NCBI GenBank assembly: GCA_009780755.1
Contig: WQZL01000088.1
Coordinates: 1 to 9,880 of the forward strand
Length of the DNA: 9,880 nt
Direction: 5' to 3'
From: Promicromonosporaceae bacterium
Lineage (GTDB): Bacteria; Actinomycetota; Actinomycetes; Actinomycetales; Cellulomonadaceae
Shown: positions 1 through 8,307 of the stretch, piece after piece
How positions within the stretch are numbered: the stretch's first letter is position 1
Layout of the letters: every line of letters starts with the position of its first letter
Program-made: the position numbers and the translations under genes
The notes under the pieces: generated by a model
Database searches by the model: none
Told to the model about the DNA's origin: nothing
Seen by the model: only the letters and a program-made list of their open reading frames with translations

Positions 1-373
1 CCCACAGCACGAGCGCGCTCAGTGAGGCGCCAGCCAGCTGTGAGGTCCAGTAGGGCGCAACATCACGCCAGGAGGCGCGGCCAACGATGGCTAGGCCAAG
101 GGTGACGATGGGGTTGAAGTGCCCGCCGGAAACGTGGGCGAACACGGCAATCGCGGCCATCAGCATCAGACCACCGGCCAAGGAGATGGTCACGATGGAC
201 GAATCGCCCATGAAGCCCATCGTGGCGGTGCCGACGATGCCGAGTACCAGCATGAACGTGCCGATCACTTCGGCGGCCATGCGGGTGGCGAGGTGGTAGT
301 GCCGCGCCTCGGGGGTCGCGGTGGCGTCGATCGAAACCGAGCCGTCGTCGTAGATGACGAATTCCTGAGACAT
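1..373 (-). CDS. Aquaporin / MIP-family channel, N-terminal part (cut by window edge)
   Basis: This is the first 124 residues of a membrane channel of the major intrinsic protein family, which conducts water or small neutral solutes such as glycerol; the C-terminal half lies beyond the left edge. The start is an ATG at 371-373 with an AAGGAG ribosome site 7 bases upstream (381-386). A soluble acidic N-terminus (about residues 1-30) is followed by a hydrophobic helix (about 33-53), a second helix (about 59-79), and the first pore loop SGGHFNP at 82-88, which identifies the family. A third helix begins near 106. The usual NPA box reads NPI (residues 87-89), so the alanine at the pore constriction is replaced by isoleucine. 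The gene is divergent from mdh across about 130 bp. Family membership is seen in the sequence; the transported solute cannot be told from this half. Confidence 0.88.
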   Translation of the reverse strand, partial: MSQEFVIYDDGSVSIDATATPEARHYHLATRMAAEVIGTFMLVLGIVGTATMGFMGDSSIVTISLAGGLMLMAAIAVFAHVSGGHFNPIVTLGLAIVGRASWRDVAPYWTSQLAGASLSALVLW

Positions 374-506
374 CTGAGGACTCCTTAGTGAGCCAGAAAG
401 TGTGAACACGCAGCACGCTACCCGTGATTCAGGGGGAAACCGAGCAAGAAACACGGAGTTGCCCCACAGAAGGCGTTCGCGCGCCAAGAAGACGAGAAGG
501 CCCGCC

Positions 507-1514
507 ATGAGGCAGAGTTGCCCCATGAAGCCTCCCATCACCGTAACCATCACCGGCGCCGCCGGCATGATCGGCTACTCGCTGCTGTTCCGCGCGGCGG
601 CCGGATCGATGCTCGGCAAGGACACCCCGGTTCGTTTGCGCCTGCTGGAAGTGCCGCAGGCGGTACGCGTCGCCGAGGGGGTGGCGATGGAGCTGGACGA
701 TTGCGCCTACCCGCTGCTGGTATCCGTGGATGTCACCGACGATCCGATGATCGCCTTCGAGGGCGCAAACCTGGCGCTAATGGTTGGGGCATGGCCGCGT
801 CGGGTTGGTCAGGAGCGCTCCGACCTGCTGAACGCCAACGGTCACATCTTTGCCACGCAGGGACAAGCGATAAATGACGTGGCGGCTGACGACGTGCGGG
901 TGTTGGTGGTTGGTAACCCCTCGAACACGAATGCGCTGATCGCCGCCATAAACGCCCCGGATGTGCCCAAGGATCGTTTCTCCGCGCTAACCCGCCTTGA
1001 CCACAACCGTGCCATGTGGCAGTTGGCGCAACACGCGGGCGTTCACGTCACCGAGGTGCGTCGCATGTCAATCTGGGGTAACCACTCGGTCACGCAGTAT
1101 CCAAACGTGTTCCACGCGCAGGTGGCCGGACGCCCTGGCTCGGAGCTGGCCGCCGACACTCGGTGGCTAAAGGAGGAGTTCATTCCCGAGGTGGCCGAAC
1201 GGGGCGCTCGCGTGCTGGAGGTGCGGGGATCCTCCTCGCAGGCATCGGCCGCCGACGCCTCAATCCAGCACGTCCGCGACTGGTATTTCGGCACCAAGGC
1301 AGGAGAGTGGAGCAGCGCCGCAATTTGGACGGATGGGGAGTATTACGACATCCCCGGCGGCCTGGTCTGTTCATTCCCGGTAACCAGCGATGGACAGCGC
1401 TGGTCAGTAGTCGAGGGGCTAGAGATAGACCCGCTCTCTCGCCGCTACATTGACGTATCCGTGGCCGAACTGGTTGAGGAACGCGAGGCCGTGCGCGCCC
1501 TCGGGCTGATTTAG
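507..1514 (+). CDS. mdh: Malate dehydrogenase
   Basis: NAD-dependent malate dehydrogenase interconverts malate and oxaloacetate in the cytoplasm (TCA cycle). The 335-residue product has the dinucleotide-binding TGAAG at 16-20, the LLE turn near 46-48, the mobile substrate loop with R98 and R104, GNP at 136-138, the LTRLDHNRA segment at 161-169 (D165, R168 for catalysis and substrate) and IWGNHS at 189-194 with catalytic H193. It matches actinobacterial Mdh along its whole length and ends in the usual LGLI. Start choice: ATG 507 has GAGAAGG 6 bases upstream. ATG 525 gives 329 residues, closer to the usual family length, but has a poorer ribosome site. An in-frame ATG at 402 would add a basic tail without homology and is unlikely. 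In the substrate loop, W96 and Q102 replace residues usually A/R and M. The gene is convergent with the small gene at 1525, 10 bp away. Confidence 0.95.
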   Translation: MRQSCPMKPPITVTITGAAGMIGYSLLFRAAAGSMLGKDTPVRLRLLEVPQAVRVAEGVAMELDDCAYPLLVSVDVTDDPMIAFEGANLALMVGAWPRRVGQERSDLLNANGHIFATQGQAINDVAADDVRVLVVGNPSNTNALIAAINAPDVPKDRFSALTRLDHNRAMWQLAQHAGVHVTEVRRMSIWGNHSVTQYPNVFHAQVAGRPGSELAADTRWLKEEFIPEVAERGARVLEVRGSSSQASAADASIQHVRDWYFGTKAGEWSSAAIWTDGEYYDIPGGLVCSFPVTSDGQRWSVVEGLEIDPLSRRYIDVSVAELVEEREAVRALGLI

Positions 1515-1524
1515 CTCGACAGGT

Positions 1525-1764
1525 TCAACCGCCGAAAGTGGCGAACTGGGCCTGGAAGCGAGCCGTCTCATCCTGGATGAAGGTGGCCTTCTTCTCATAA
1601 GAGTTAGCGAACTGCTTGGAGTGGTGACCGCAGAACAGCAGCTCGCCAGCCGTCAGGCCCACGCGCACGTACGCCTGCGCGCCGCAGCGGTCGCAGCGAT
1701 CCGTCGCATCCAACGCGGCGGTCTGAGCTGTACACGTCGTCTTCGGGGCGGTCAAGGTTGTCAT
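1525..1764 (-). CDS. Small Cys/His zinc-knuckle protein, DUF7455-like
   Basis: This encodes a 79-residue soluble protein of unknown function. A low-complexity Thr/Ala-rich head (1-20) is followed by a compact metal-binding pattern: C24-D-R-C27 and C45-G-H47-H48, separated by an AYVRV strand. This looks like a zinc knuckle, followed by a basic/amphipathic tail (about 50-79). The pattern and size resemble small actinobacterial proteins annotated as DUF7455, which I recall lying next to topoisomerase or sigma-factor genes; that family match is from memory. The frame stays open 30 codons further upstream to an ATG at 1854, but that part is Arg/Gly-rich noise. The ATG at 1762-1764 begins the plausible protein. 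No strong Shine-Dalgarno sequence is visible before it; the upstream stretch is a local AT-rich pocket. It is divergent from parE. Confidence 0.82.
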   Translation of the reverse strand: MTTLTAPKTTCTAQTAALDATDRCDRCGAQAYVRVGLTAGELLFCGHHSKQFANSYEKKATFIQDETARFQAQFATFGG

Positions 1765-1872
1765 GTCTTTATTAGAACCACCTGGCCGCCCACGAGCCAA
1801 GCCAAATTGCCTGGGTTCGCCCTGGGCGTAGCGCCCCCGATCAATGAGCGACATCTACTAGCCTTGCCTCCC

Positions 1873-3990
<2,118 letters not shown>

Positions 3991-4002
3991 CCTCGTCATT
4001 GC

Positions 4003-4398
4003 TTACCGCAGCAGGGTCATGCCCGCTCGCTTCGCGGCTTTAGCGTCGAAGGTCATCATTTCTGAGCGGCCGTCGCTTTGGCTGATTGCCGCAGCCAGCG
4101 CATTGGCGAAGTCTGCGCCTTGCTTATCGACGGCACGCAACGCGATGTAGGTCAAGTCCGGGTTCTGGGAGATCAAGGTCGATGATTCCAGTAGCTGTCG
4201 GATGAAGGTTGAAACCTCAGCGGGCGTTAGCTGGTATCGACGGGTCAATACCCACCAGGTCTCGGCCAAAATTACCTGGGATAGATAGCCGGGAGACTCT
4301 GGCGTCAGGCCGTCAATCAGTTGATCGGCTAAGAAGGTCTGCTTTTCGTCATCTCGCATGGCGTAGCGAATGATGACGTTGGTATCCAGTCCGATCAT
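4003..4398 (-). CDS. PIN-domain toxin (VapC-like ribonuclease)
   Basis: This is a 131-residue PIN-domain protein, probably the toxin of a type II toxin-antitoxin pair that cleaves RNA when its antitoxin is lost. The acidic metal-binding residues are in their expected places: D5 in GLDTNVIIR, E46 in LAETWWVL, D96 in GADFANAL and D118 in FDAKAAKRAG. Length and spacing are normal for VapC, so it looks intact. Its ATG overlaps the stop of the upstream AbrB-type gene by one base (TGATG), so the two are translationally coupled with the antitoxin first, the usual order. It ends 12 bp from the end of the convergent parE. The specific RNA target cannot be read from sequence. A PIN nuclease without toxin activity is possible but less likely given the partner. 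Confidence 0.9.
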   Translation of the reverse strand: MIGLDTNVIIRYAMRDDEKQTFLADQLIDGLTPESPGYLSQVILAETWWVLTRRYQLTPAEVSTFIRQLLESSTLISQNPDLTYIALRAVDKQGADFANALAAAISQSDGRSEMMTFDAKAAKRAGMTLLR

Positions 4399-4643
4399 CA
4401 GAGTGCCTCGGCGGCGGCGTCCGCGATGGTCTCGTTCATCTGCTCCACGGTCACGGCTGGGCCAAGGTGGAGCCCGAAGAACCCCTTCAGGCTCTGCACG
4501 GGATAGGTAGCTGGGCGCAACTCGAAGGCGCCGTCGGGACGTTCAACAAACTGAAGCCGCGAACCCGGCTCAAGTCCAAGTGCACGCCGTACGGCGACCG
4601 GTACCGTGATTTGCCCCTTGGTGGTCATGGCTGCCGAAGGCAT
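4398..4643 (-). CDS. AbrB/MazE-type antitoxin (VapB-like)
   Basis: This encodes an 81-residue DNA-binding antitoxin that should bind and neutralise the PIN toxin downstream and repress their shared promoter. Residues 5-50 form a SpoVT/AbrB swapped-hairpin domain: AMTTKGQITVPVAVRRALGL, then EPGSRLQFVERPDGAFELRP. The C-terminal part (about 51-81), with a KGFFGLHLGP stretch and an acidic helix, would wrap the toxin. The start is ATG at 4641-4643 with AAGGAG 6 bases upstream (4650-4655), the strongest ribosome site of this block; this fits an antitoxin made in excess. The gene overlaps the toxin gene by one base and is divergent from the acetyltransferase. A near-palindromic candidate operator lies at 4671-4682. 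Confidence 0.9.
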   Translation of the reverse strand: MPSAAMTTKGQITVPVAVRRALGLEPGSRLQFVERPDGAFELRPATYPVQSLKGFFGLHLGPAVTVEQMNETIADAAAEAL

Positions 4644-4650
4644 ATCCCGC

Positions 4651-4688
4651 TCCTTACCTAGTAATGCAATCCTTACGCAAGGTTACGC
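4651..4688 (-). promoter_or_regulatory. Candidate operator of the toxin-antitoxin pair
   Basis: Upstream of the antitoxin start lies a near-perfect 12-bp palindrome, CCTTACGCAAGG at 4671-4682 (10 of 12 positions symmetric). The hexamer TTACGC occurs at 4673-4678 and again at 4683-4688, exactly 10 bp apart and so on the same face of the helix. A related CCTTACC lies at 4652-4658, overlapping the ribosome site. AbrB-type antitoxins usually bind such repeats to autoregulate. That this is the operator is inference; no convincing -35/-10 pair was identified. Confidence 0.4.
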
Positions 4689-4758
4689 CTTCGGAGTCTC
4701 GCACGCAGGCTGCTGAACTGAGCAACCGCCACTCGCATAGTGGTCATGGCCATCGGCA

Positions 4759-4764
4759 TACACT
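4759..4764 (+). promoter_or_regulatory. Candidate -10 element for a leaderless acetyltransferase mRNA
   Basis: TACACT fits the actinobacterial TANNNT -10 consensus and ends 6 bases before the ATG at 4771, so transcription would start at or next to the start codon. No Shine-Dalgarno sequence precedes that ATG, which agrees with a leaderless message. No clear -35 hexamer is visible. Confidence 0.4.
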
Positions 4765-4770
4765 TCTCCG

Positions 4771-5310
4771 ATGGAGTTGATGACGGAGCGGTTGATCCTG
4801 CGACGATGGCGGGATTCGGATCGTGAGCCGCGCGCCGCGATGACCGCCGACCCGGAAGTGATGGAGTTCTATCCACGCACGCTCGACCGCGCGGCCAGCG
4901 ACGCCAACATCGACTTCCTGGACGGTAACTTAGAAAGGTTCGGCTACGGCTTCTGGGCGCTGGAGATGCAGGCCACCGGCCAGTTCATCGGCTGCGCGGG
5001 AATACAGGATGTGCCCTTTGAGGCATCCTTCACCCCGGCCGTCGAGATCGGCTGGCAGCTGACCCGTGACGCCTGGGGGCACGGTTACGCCACAGAGGCA
5101 GCCCGGGGCGTCTTGGCACACGCCTTTGGAACCCTGGGCTTAAGCGAGATCGTCGCCTTCGCCGTCAAGACCAACTATCGCTCGCGGGCCGTGATGGAAC
5201 GCCTCGGTATGACCCACAATCCCGCCGACGACTTTGACCGCCCCTCGATCCCCGAAGGCAATCCCCATCGCCGCCATGTGCTTTACCGTCTCAAGGCGGC
5301 TGAGGCATAA
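4771..5310 (+). CDS. GNAT-family N-acetyltransferase (RimJ/RimL-like)
   Basis: This 179-residue acetyltransferase transfers an acetyl group from acetyl-CoA to an amine; the acceptor is unknown. The N-terminus ELMTERLILRRWRDSD (2-17) and TADPEVMEFYP (25-35) are typical of the RimJ/RimL-like group that acetylates protein N-termini or small molecules. The acetyl-CoA pyrophosphate loop is RDAWGHGYATEA at 99-110, and NYRSRAVMERLGM at 135-147 is the usual C-terminal motif. Start: ATG 4771 gives the M-E-L-x-TERL opening seen in the family. ATG 4780 is also in frame, but its upstream GGAG is only 3 bases away. With no ribosome site and a TACACT box 6 bases before it, the gene may be leaderless. It precedes the methyltransferase by 41 bp on the same strand, so the two may share a transcript. 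Confidence 0.9.
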   Translation: MELMTERLILRRWRDSDREPRAAMTADPEVMEFYPRTLDRAASDANIDFLDGNLERFGYGFWALEMQATGQFIGCAGIQDVPFEASFTPAVEIGWQLTRDAWGHGYATEAARGVLAHAFGTLGLSEIVAFAVKTNYRSRAVMERLGMTHNPADDFDRPSIPEGNPHRRHVLYRLKAAEA

Positions 5311-5351
5311 ATCAATTGCCACCCCTCGCCTAGATCGGCGACGCTTGGCCC

Positions 5352-6188
5352 ATGACTACCTCCGCTCGCCCAAAGCCGTGGGCCGCTTACACAACGCCGG
5401 AGTTCTGGGCCGACGAGCACATCTCGGCCCAGCTGCTCGCCGCTCACTTGAACCCGGGCTGGGACGCGGCCTCGCGCAACCACGCCACCATCGACCGGGC
5501 CGCGGCCTGGCTGGCCGAGCGTTTCAAGATGGCCGAATGGTTCGGGCTTGGCGAAAATGTGCAGGTGCTCGATCTCGGCTGCGGCCCCGGCTTGTATGCG
5601 ATTCGACTCGCTCGCGCCGGAGCCGCTGTGACCGGCTTAGACGTGTCGCCGCGCTCCATCGAACACGCCCGGACGACCGCCGCTGCGGAGGGGCTGAACT
5701 GTGACTTTCGGGTGGCCAACTATCTGACCGATGACCTGGGTGGCCCGTATGACCTCGCGCTGTTCTCCTATGAGGACGTGTGCGTACTCAGCCCAACCCA
5801 GCGAGCCGCGCTGCTGCGCAAGGTGCGCGAATCGCTCACCCCGGGCGGTGTGCTTGCGATGGATGTGACCGCGGCGGCCCGGTTTGATGCCGAACAGGAG
5901 GGCGTCCGTGCGGCCGATGATCTGGACGGCGGCTTCTGGGCGCCATCCCCGTACCACGGCCTCGCCGAGACCTGGAAATACCCGGAGCGGCGACTTGTTC
6001 TAGACCACTACACCATCACCAAGGATGGGGTAGCCCGCGAGTTCTGGAACTGGACGCAGTGCCTGACCCCGGCCGAGGTAACCGCCGAGCTGCGCGCGGC
6101 GGGCTTCGGCTCCTGCGATCTCTACGGTGACCTGGCCGGAGCTCCCTATGACGAGCAGGCCCCATCTTTCGCCGTCCTTGGGGCCTGA
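5352..6188 (+). CDS. Class I SAM-dependent methyltransferase
   Basis: This is a 278-residue methyltransferase with the Rossmann-like class I fold. Motif I is VLDLGCGPG at 72-80, which binds S-adenosylmethionine. The acidic residue at the end of strand 2 is D97 in TGLDVS. A motif IV-like YDLALFSYEDV lies at 133-143, and LTPGGVLAMDV at 162-172 is the post-motif strand. The N-terminal 60 residues (YTTPEFWADEHISAQLLAAHL) form a helical cap, and the C-terminal part after about 190 probably forms the acceptor pocket. The acceptor is not identifiable; the family includes small-molecule and cofactor methyltransferases. ATG 5352 has no clear ribosome site; no better start lies upstream. It ends shortly before a long inverted repeat that separates it from the convergent ABC permease gene. 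Confidence 0.9.
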   Translation: MTTSARPKPWAAYTTPEFWADEHISAQLLAAHLNPGWDAASRNHATIDRAAAWLAERFKMAEWFGLGENVQVLDLGCGPGLYAIRLARAGAAVTGLDVSPRSIEHARTTAAAEGLNCDFRVANYLTDDLGGPYDLALFSYEDVCVLSPTQRAALLRKVRESLTPGGVLAMDVTAAARFDAEQEGVRAADDLDGGFWAPSPYHGLAETWKYPERRLVLDHYTITKDGVAREFWNWTQCLTPAEVTAELRAAGFGSCDLYGDLAGAPYDEQAPSFAVLGA

Positions 6189-6194
6189 GCCAGG

Positions 6195-6289
6195 GTGGTT
6201 TCGACACGTCGCTCGTTCCTCGCTTCTACTCAACCACCCGAAGAGCCCGGATGGTTGAGTAGAGAGCGGAGCGACCGTGTCGAAACCAC
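6195..6289. repeat. Long imperfect inverted repeat between convergent genes (REP/BIME-like, possible bidirectional terminator)
   Basis: The outer arms GTGGTTTCGACACG (6195-6208) and CGTGTCGAAACCAC (6276-6289) are perfectly complementary over 14 bp. The inner arms TCTACTCAACCA (6225-6236) and TGGTTGAGTAGA (6252-6263) are perfect over 12 bp. Between them, TCGCTC at 6209-6214 can pair with GAGCGA at 6269-6274, leaving a small internal loop around 6215-6224. The 15-base apical loop is 6237-6251. A degraded extra copy of the outer arm, CCTGTCGAAGCCAC, follows at 6314-6327 (12 of 14 identical to the right arm). The element fills most of the 143-bp gap between the ends of the methyltransferase and permease genes. 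The motif resembles repeats scattered in Microbacteriaceae genomes (from memory). A terminator role is inferred from position; no poly-U tract follows on either side. Confidence 0.75.
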
Positions 6290-6331
6290 TTGACTGGGAG
6301 CCGGGCAGTTGGGCCTGTCGAAGCCACTCGG

Positions 6332-7525
6332 TTAGACGCTGCGGAGGGCTACCGTGGGGCTGACGCGGGCGGCGCGAGTGGCGGGCTGAAGACCGGCCAG
6401 AGCGCCGACCACTATTGAAAGTAGCGGGCCGATGAGCAGAGCCATCGTGGGGATGACGATGGGCTGGTTCGCGGCTATGGCGAACCCGGCCGCTGCCGTC
6501 GCGCCTAACGCGAGGCCCGCTAGGCCACCGAGGGCAGATAGGGCGATGGCCTCCGCTGTGAACTGGGTGGCGATCTGGCCGGGCCGGGCGCCAAGCGCTC
6601 GGCGGAGGCCGATCTCCCCGCGCCGCTCCATCACCGTGACCACCATCGTGTTCGTGATACCGACGCCGCCCACCAGCAGTGCGATGCCACCGAGCGCCAG
6701 ACCAAGCGTGGTCAGCGCATCGTCCGCGGCCTCGCGGGCCGCGCTCAGATCGGCCAGGCGGGTAACCGACACCTGATGCGGGGCGCCCGGATTAGCCGTT
6801 GAGGCGAGTAGTTCGGTCACCTCGGCTATGCGGCCCGGCTCGGCCCGCACGAATACCTCCGCGATGTCCCCGATGCCATCCTCGACGGCAAACCGCTCCC
6901 GCACCCAGCGGTCGCCCAGGATGGCCGAGGTCTCGATGATGCCGCCCGCCAGTCCAGAATCGGCGAGAATGCCAAGCACCCCATACCACTGACCACCAAT
7001 GAACACGCGGTCGCCCGCCCGCTCCACGCCGAGGCGCTGCGCCGCCGTCGCCCCGAGTACCGTTACCGGCAACCCGCGCGTAGCCTCATCGAACCAGCGG
7101 CCCGACGCCACCTGCGCGTCCACCGCAGCCAGCACGTCGGGCCGGGCGACGGACACGGTAATGCCGCCGGTCTGGGTGATGGGCATCAGGTCGGTACGAA
7201 ATACGCCCAGCCCCTGCGGCGGGGTCTCGAACACGCCCACCCGAAGCACGCCGTCTTGCCGGGCAATCATCTCCGGGGCAGCCTTGGGTAGCACCAGCGG
7301 CTGCTGGTCGTGACCAGAACCGGGCCAAACAATCGCCAGGTCGGCACCCAGGGCATCTAGCTCGGCGAGCAGCTGAGCTTGATTCGACGCCGACACCCCG
7401 GTGAGCGCCACCAGGGAGGCGATGCCAAGCGCCACACCGAGGGCAGACAAGGCAGTGCGCAACGGACGACCGGTAAGGCCGGTACCGGCCGTGCGCAGCA
7501 AATCGAGGGGAGTCAGGCTAGGCAT
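6332..7525 (-). CDS. ABC transporter permease, MacB/FtsX-type
   Basis: This is the membrane subunit of a mechanotransmission-type ABC exporter (MacB/LolCDE/FtsX class). The 397 residues have the expected four-helix layout: helix 1 at about 21-44, a large extracellular domain at about 45-270, and helices at about 271-296, 327-352 and 357-380. The conserved stretch LLVGGVGITNTMVVTVMERRGEIGLRRALGA (roughly 283-313) is the family signature, including the coupling ERRGEIG that contacts the ATPase. The C-terminus ending SPTVALRSV matches the usual 'P..ALR' tail. Its ATG at 7523-7525 lies inside the end of the ATPase gene (13-base overlap), showing coupled translation. It is the last gene of the operon and ends just past the inverted repeat. 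Substrates in this class range from antimicrobial peptides to lipids and macrolides; none can be assigned here. Confidence 0.93.
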   Translation of the reverse strand: MPSLTPLDLLRTAGTGLTGRPLRTALSALGVALGIASLVALTGVSASNQAQLLAELDALGADLAIVWPGSGHDQQPLVLPKAAPEMIARQDGVLRVGVFETPPQGLGVFRTDLMPITQTGGITVSVARPDVLAAVDAQVASGRWFDEATRGLPVTVLGATAAQRLGVERAGDRVFIGGQWYGVLGILADSGLAGGIIETSAILGDRWVRERFAVEDGIGDIAEVFVRAEPGRIAEVTELLASTANPGAPHQVSVTRLADLSAAREAADDALTTLGLALGGIALLVGGVGITNTMVVTVMERRGEIGLRRALGARPGQIATQFTAEAIALSALGGLAGLALGATAAAGFAIAANQPIVIPTMALLIGPLLSIVVGALAGLQPATRAARVSPTVALRSV

Positions 7526-8307
7526 GACGCCCCCTGTCGGAGCGGCTTGTTGGGGCGGATCGCCTGGGCGGCTGGCTCGGTAACTACCCCATCTCGGATG
7601 CGGATGCGCCGGGCGAAGTGGCTGGCCACCTCCTCATCATGGGTGACCACCACGACAGCGGTGCCGAGCGCCGCGATGCCGGAAAGCAACTCCACAATGG
7701 CCGCACCGGTAGCGGTGTCGAGCGCCCCGGTCGGCTCGTCGGCAATGAGGATGCCGGGATTACGCACCAGGGCGCGGGCGATGGCAACGCGCTGCTGCTC
7801 GCCACCCGATAGCTCCGTGGGACGGTGAGTGAGTCGATGGCTAAGCCCCACAGCTTCCAGCGCCTCGGCGGCTCGCCGCCGCCGCAGCGTGTGCCGCACC
7901 CCGGAATAAAGCAGGCCGGTGGCGACGTTCTCCACGGCCGTATGCGTCGGCAGCAGATGGAACTGCTGAAAGACGAAGCCGATGCGCTGCGAACGCAGTG
8001 CCGAACGCTTGCGCTCGGACAGTTCGGCTACCGGCCGCCCATCTACCAGCACCTCGCCCGTGGAGGGGTTATCGAGGGTGCCAAGTATGGACAGGAGCGT
8101 ACTCTTGCCAGAGCCAGACGGGCCGACGACAGCCACCTGATCGCCCGACGCAATGGTCAGGTCGGTGGCTTGCAGCACAGTCAGCGACGGCGGACCAGGA
8201 TAGGTCTTGGTGACACCGCGAACTTCGAGAACGGGGGCAGGGGATGGACTTGTTGTTCTCGCCGTCGAATGAGGGGAGAAGGGTGTTGAGGAAGTAGGGG
8301 TTTTCAT
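7513..8307 (-). CDS. ABC transporter ATP-binding protein, MacB/LolD-type
   Basis: This is the cytoplasmic ATPase that powers the permease encoded directly downstream. All nucleotide-binding motifs are intact in the 264 residues: Walker A GPSGSGKST at 62-70, Q-loop FQQFHLLP at 113-120, signature LSGGEQQR at 166-173, Walker B with ILIADEPTGALD at 186-197 and switch H223 in VTHD. The DEPTGALD and FQQFHLLPTHTAVENV forms place it with MacB/LolD-type exporters. The first 25 residues are a Ser/Thr/Pro-rich extension not usual for the family, but the ATG is supported by its 4-base ATGA overlap with the stop of the adaptor gene, and no later start precedes the ATPase fold. The tail after about 245 is also non-conserved. 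It overlaps the permease gene by 13 bases. Confidence 0.95.
   Translation of the reverse strand: MKTPTSSTPFSPHSTARTTSPSPAPVLEVRGVTKTYPGPPSLTVLQATDLTIASGDQVAVVGPSGSGKSTLLSILGTLDNPSTGEVLVDGRPVAELSERKRSALRSQRIGFVFQQFHLLPTHTAVENVATGLLYSGVRHTLRRRRAAEALEAVGLSHRLTHRPTELSGGEQQRVAIARALVRNPGILIADEPTGALDTATGAAIVELLSGIAALGTAVVVVTHDEEVASHFARRIRIRDGVVTEPAAQAIRPNKPLRQGASCLA

Noticed and set aside
400..409. Short palindrome GTGTGAACAC between the aquaporin and mdh genes
   Set aside because: A 4-bp arm palindrome is expected by chance and nothing else marks it as an operator.
402..506. N-terminal extension of malate dehydrogenase from ATG 402
   Set aside because: It is a basic, low-complexity stretch absent from the family, and it covers the divergent promoter region; 507 or 525 are better starts.
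1621..1872. In-frame upstream extension of parE (84 extra codons)
   Set aside because: It overlaps the zinc-knuckle gene antisense, is Arg/Ala-rich without family similarity, and parE homology starts right after GTG 1873.
6195..6289. CRISPR-like or tRNA-like structure in the inverted repeat region
   Set aside because: There is one nested inverted repeat, not a spaced direct-repeat array, and no cloverleaf or T-loop sequence can be fitted.
7379..8289. Plus-strand open frames of 149 and 154 codons across the ABC ATPase gene
   Set aside because: They are antisense to intact Walker A, signature and Walker B motifs; codon bias of the ATPase strand explains them.
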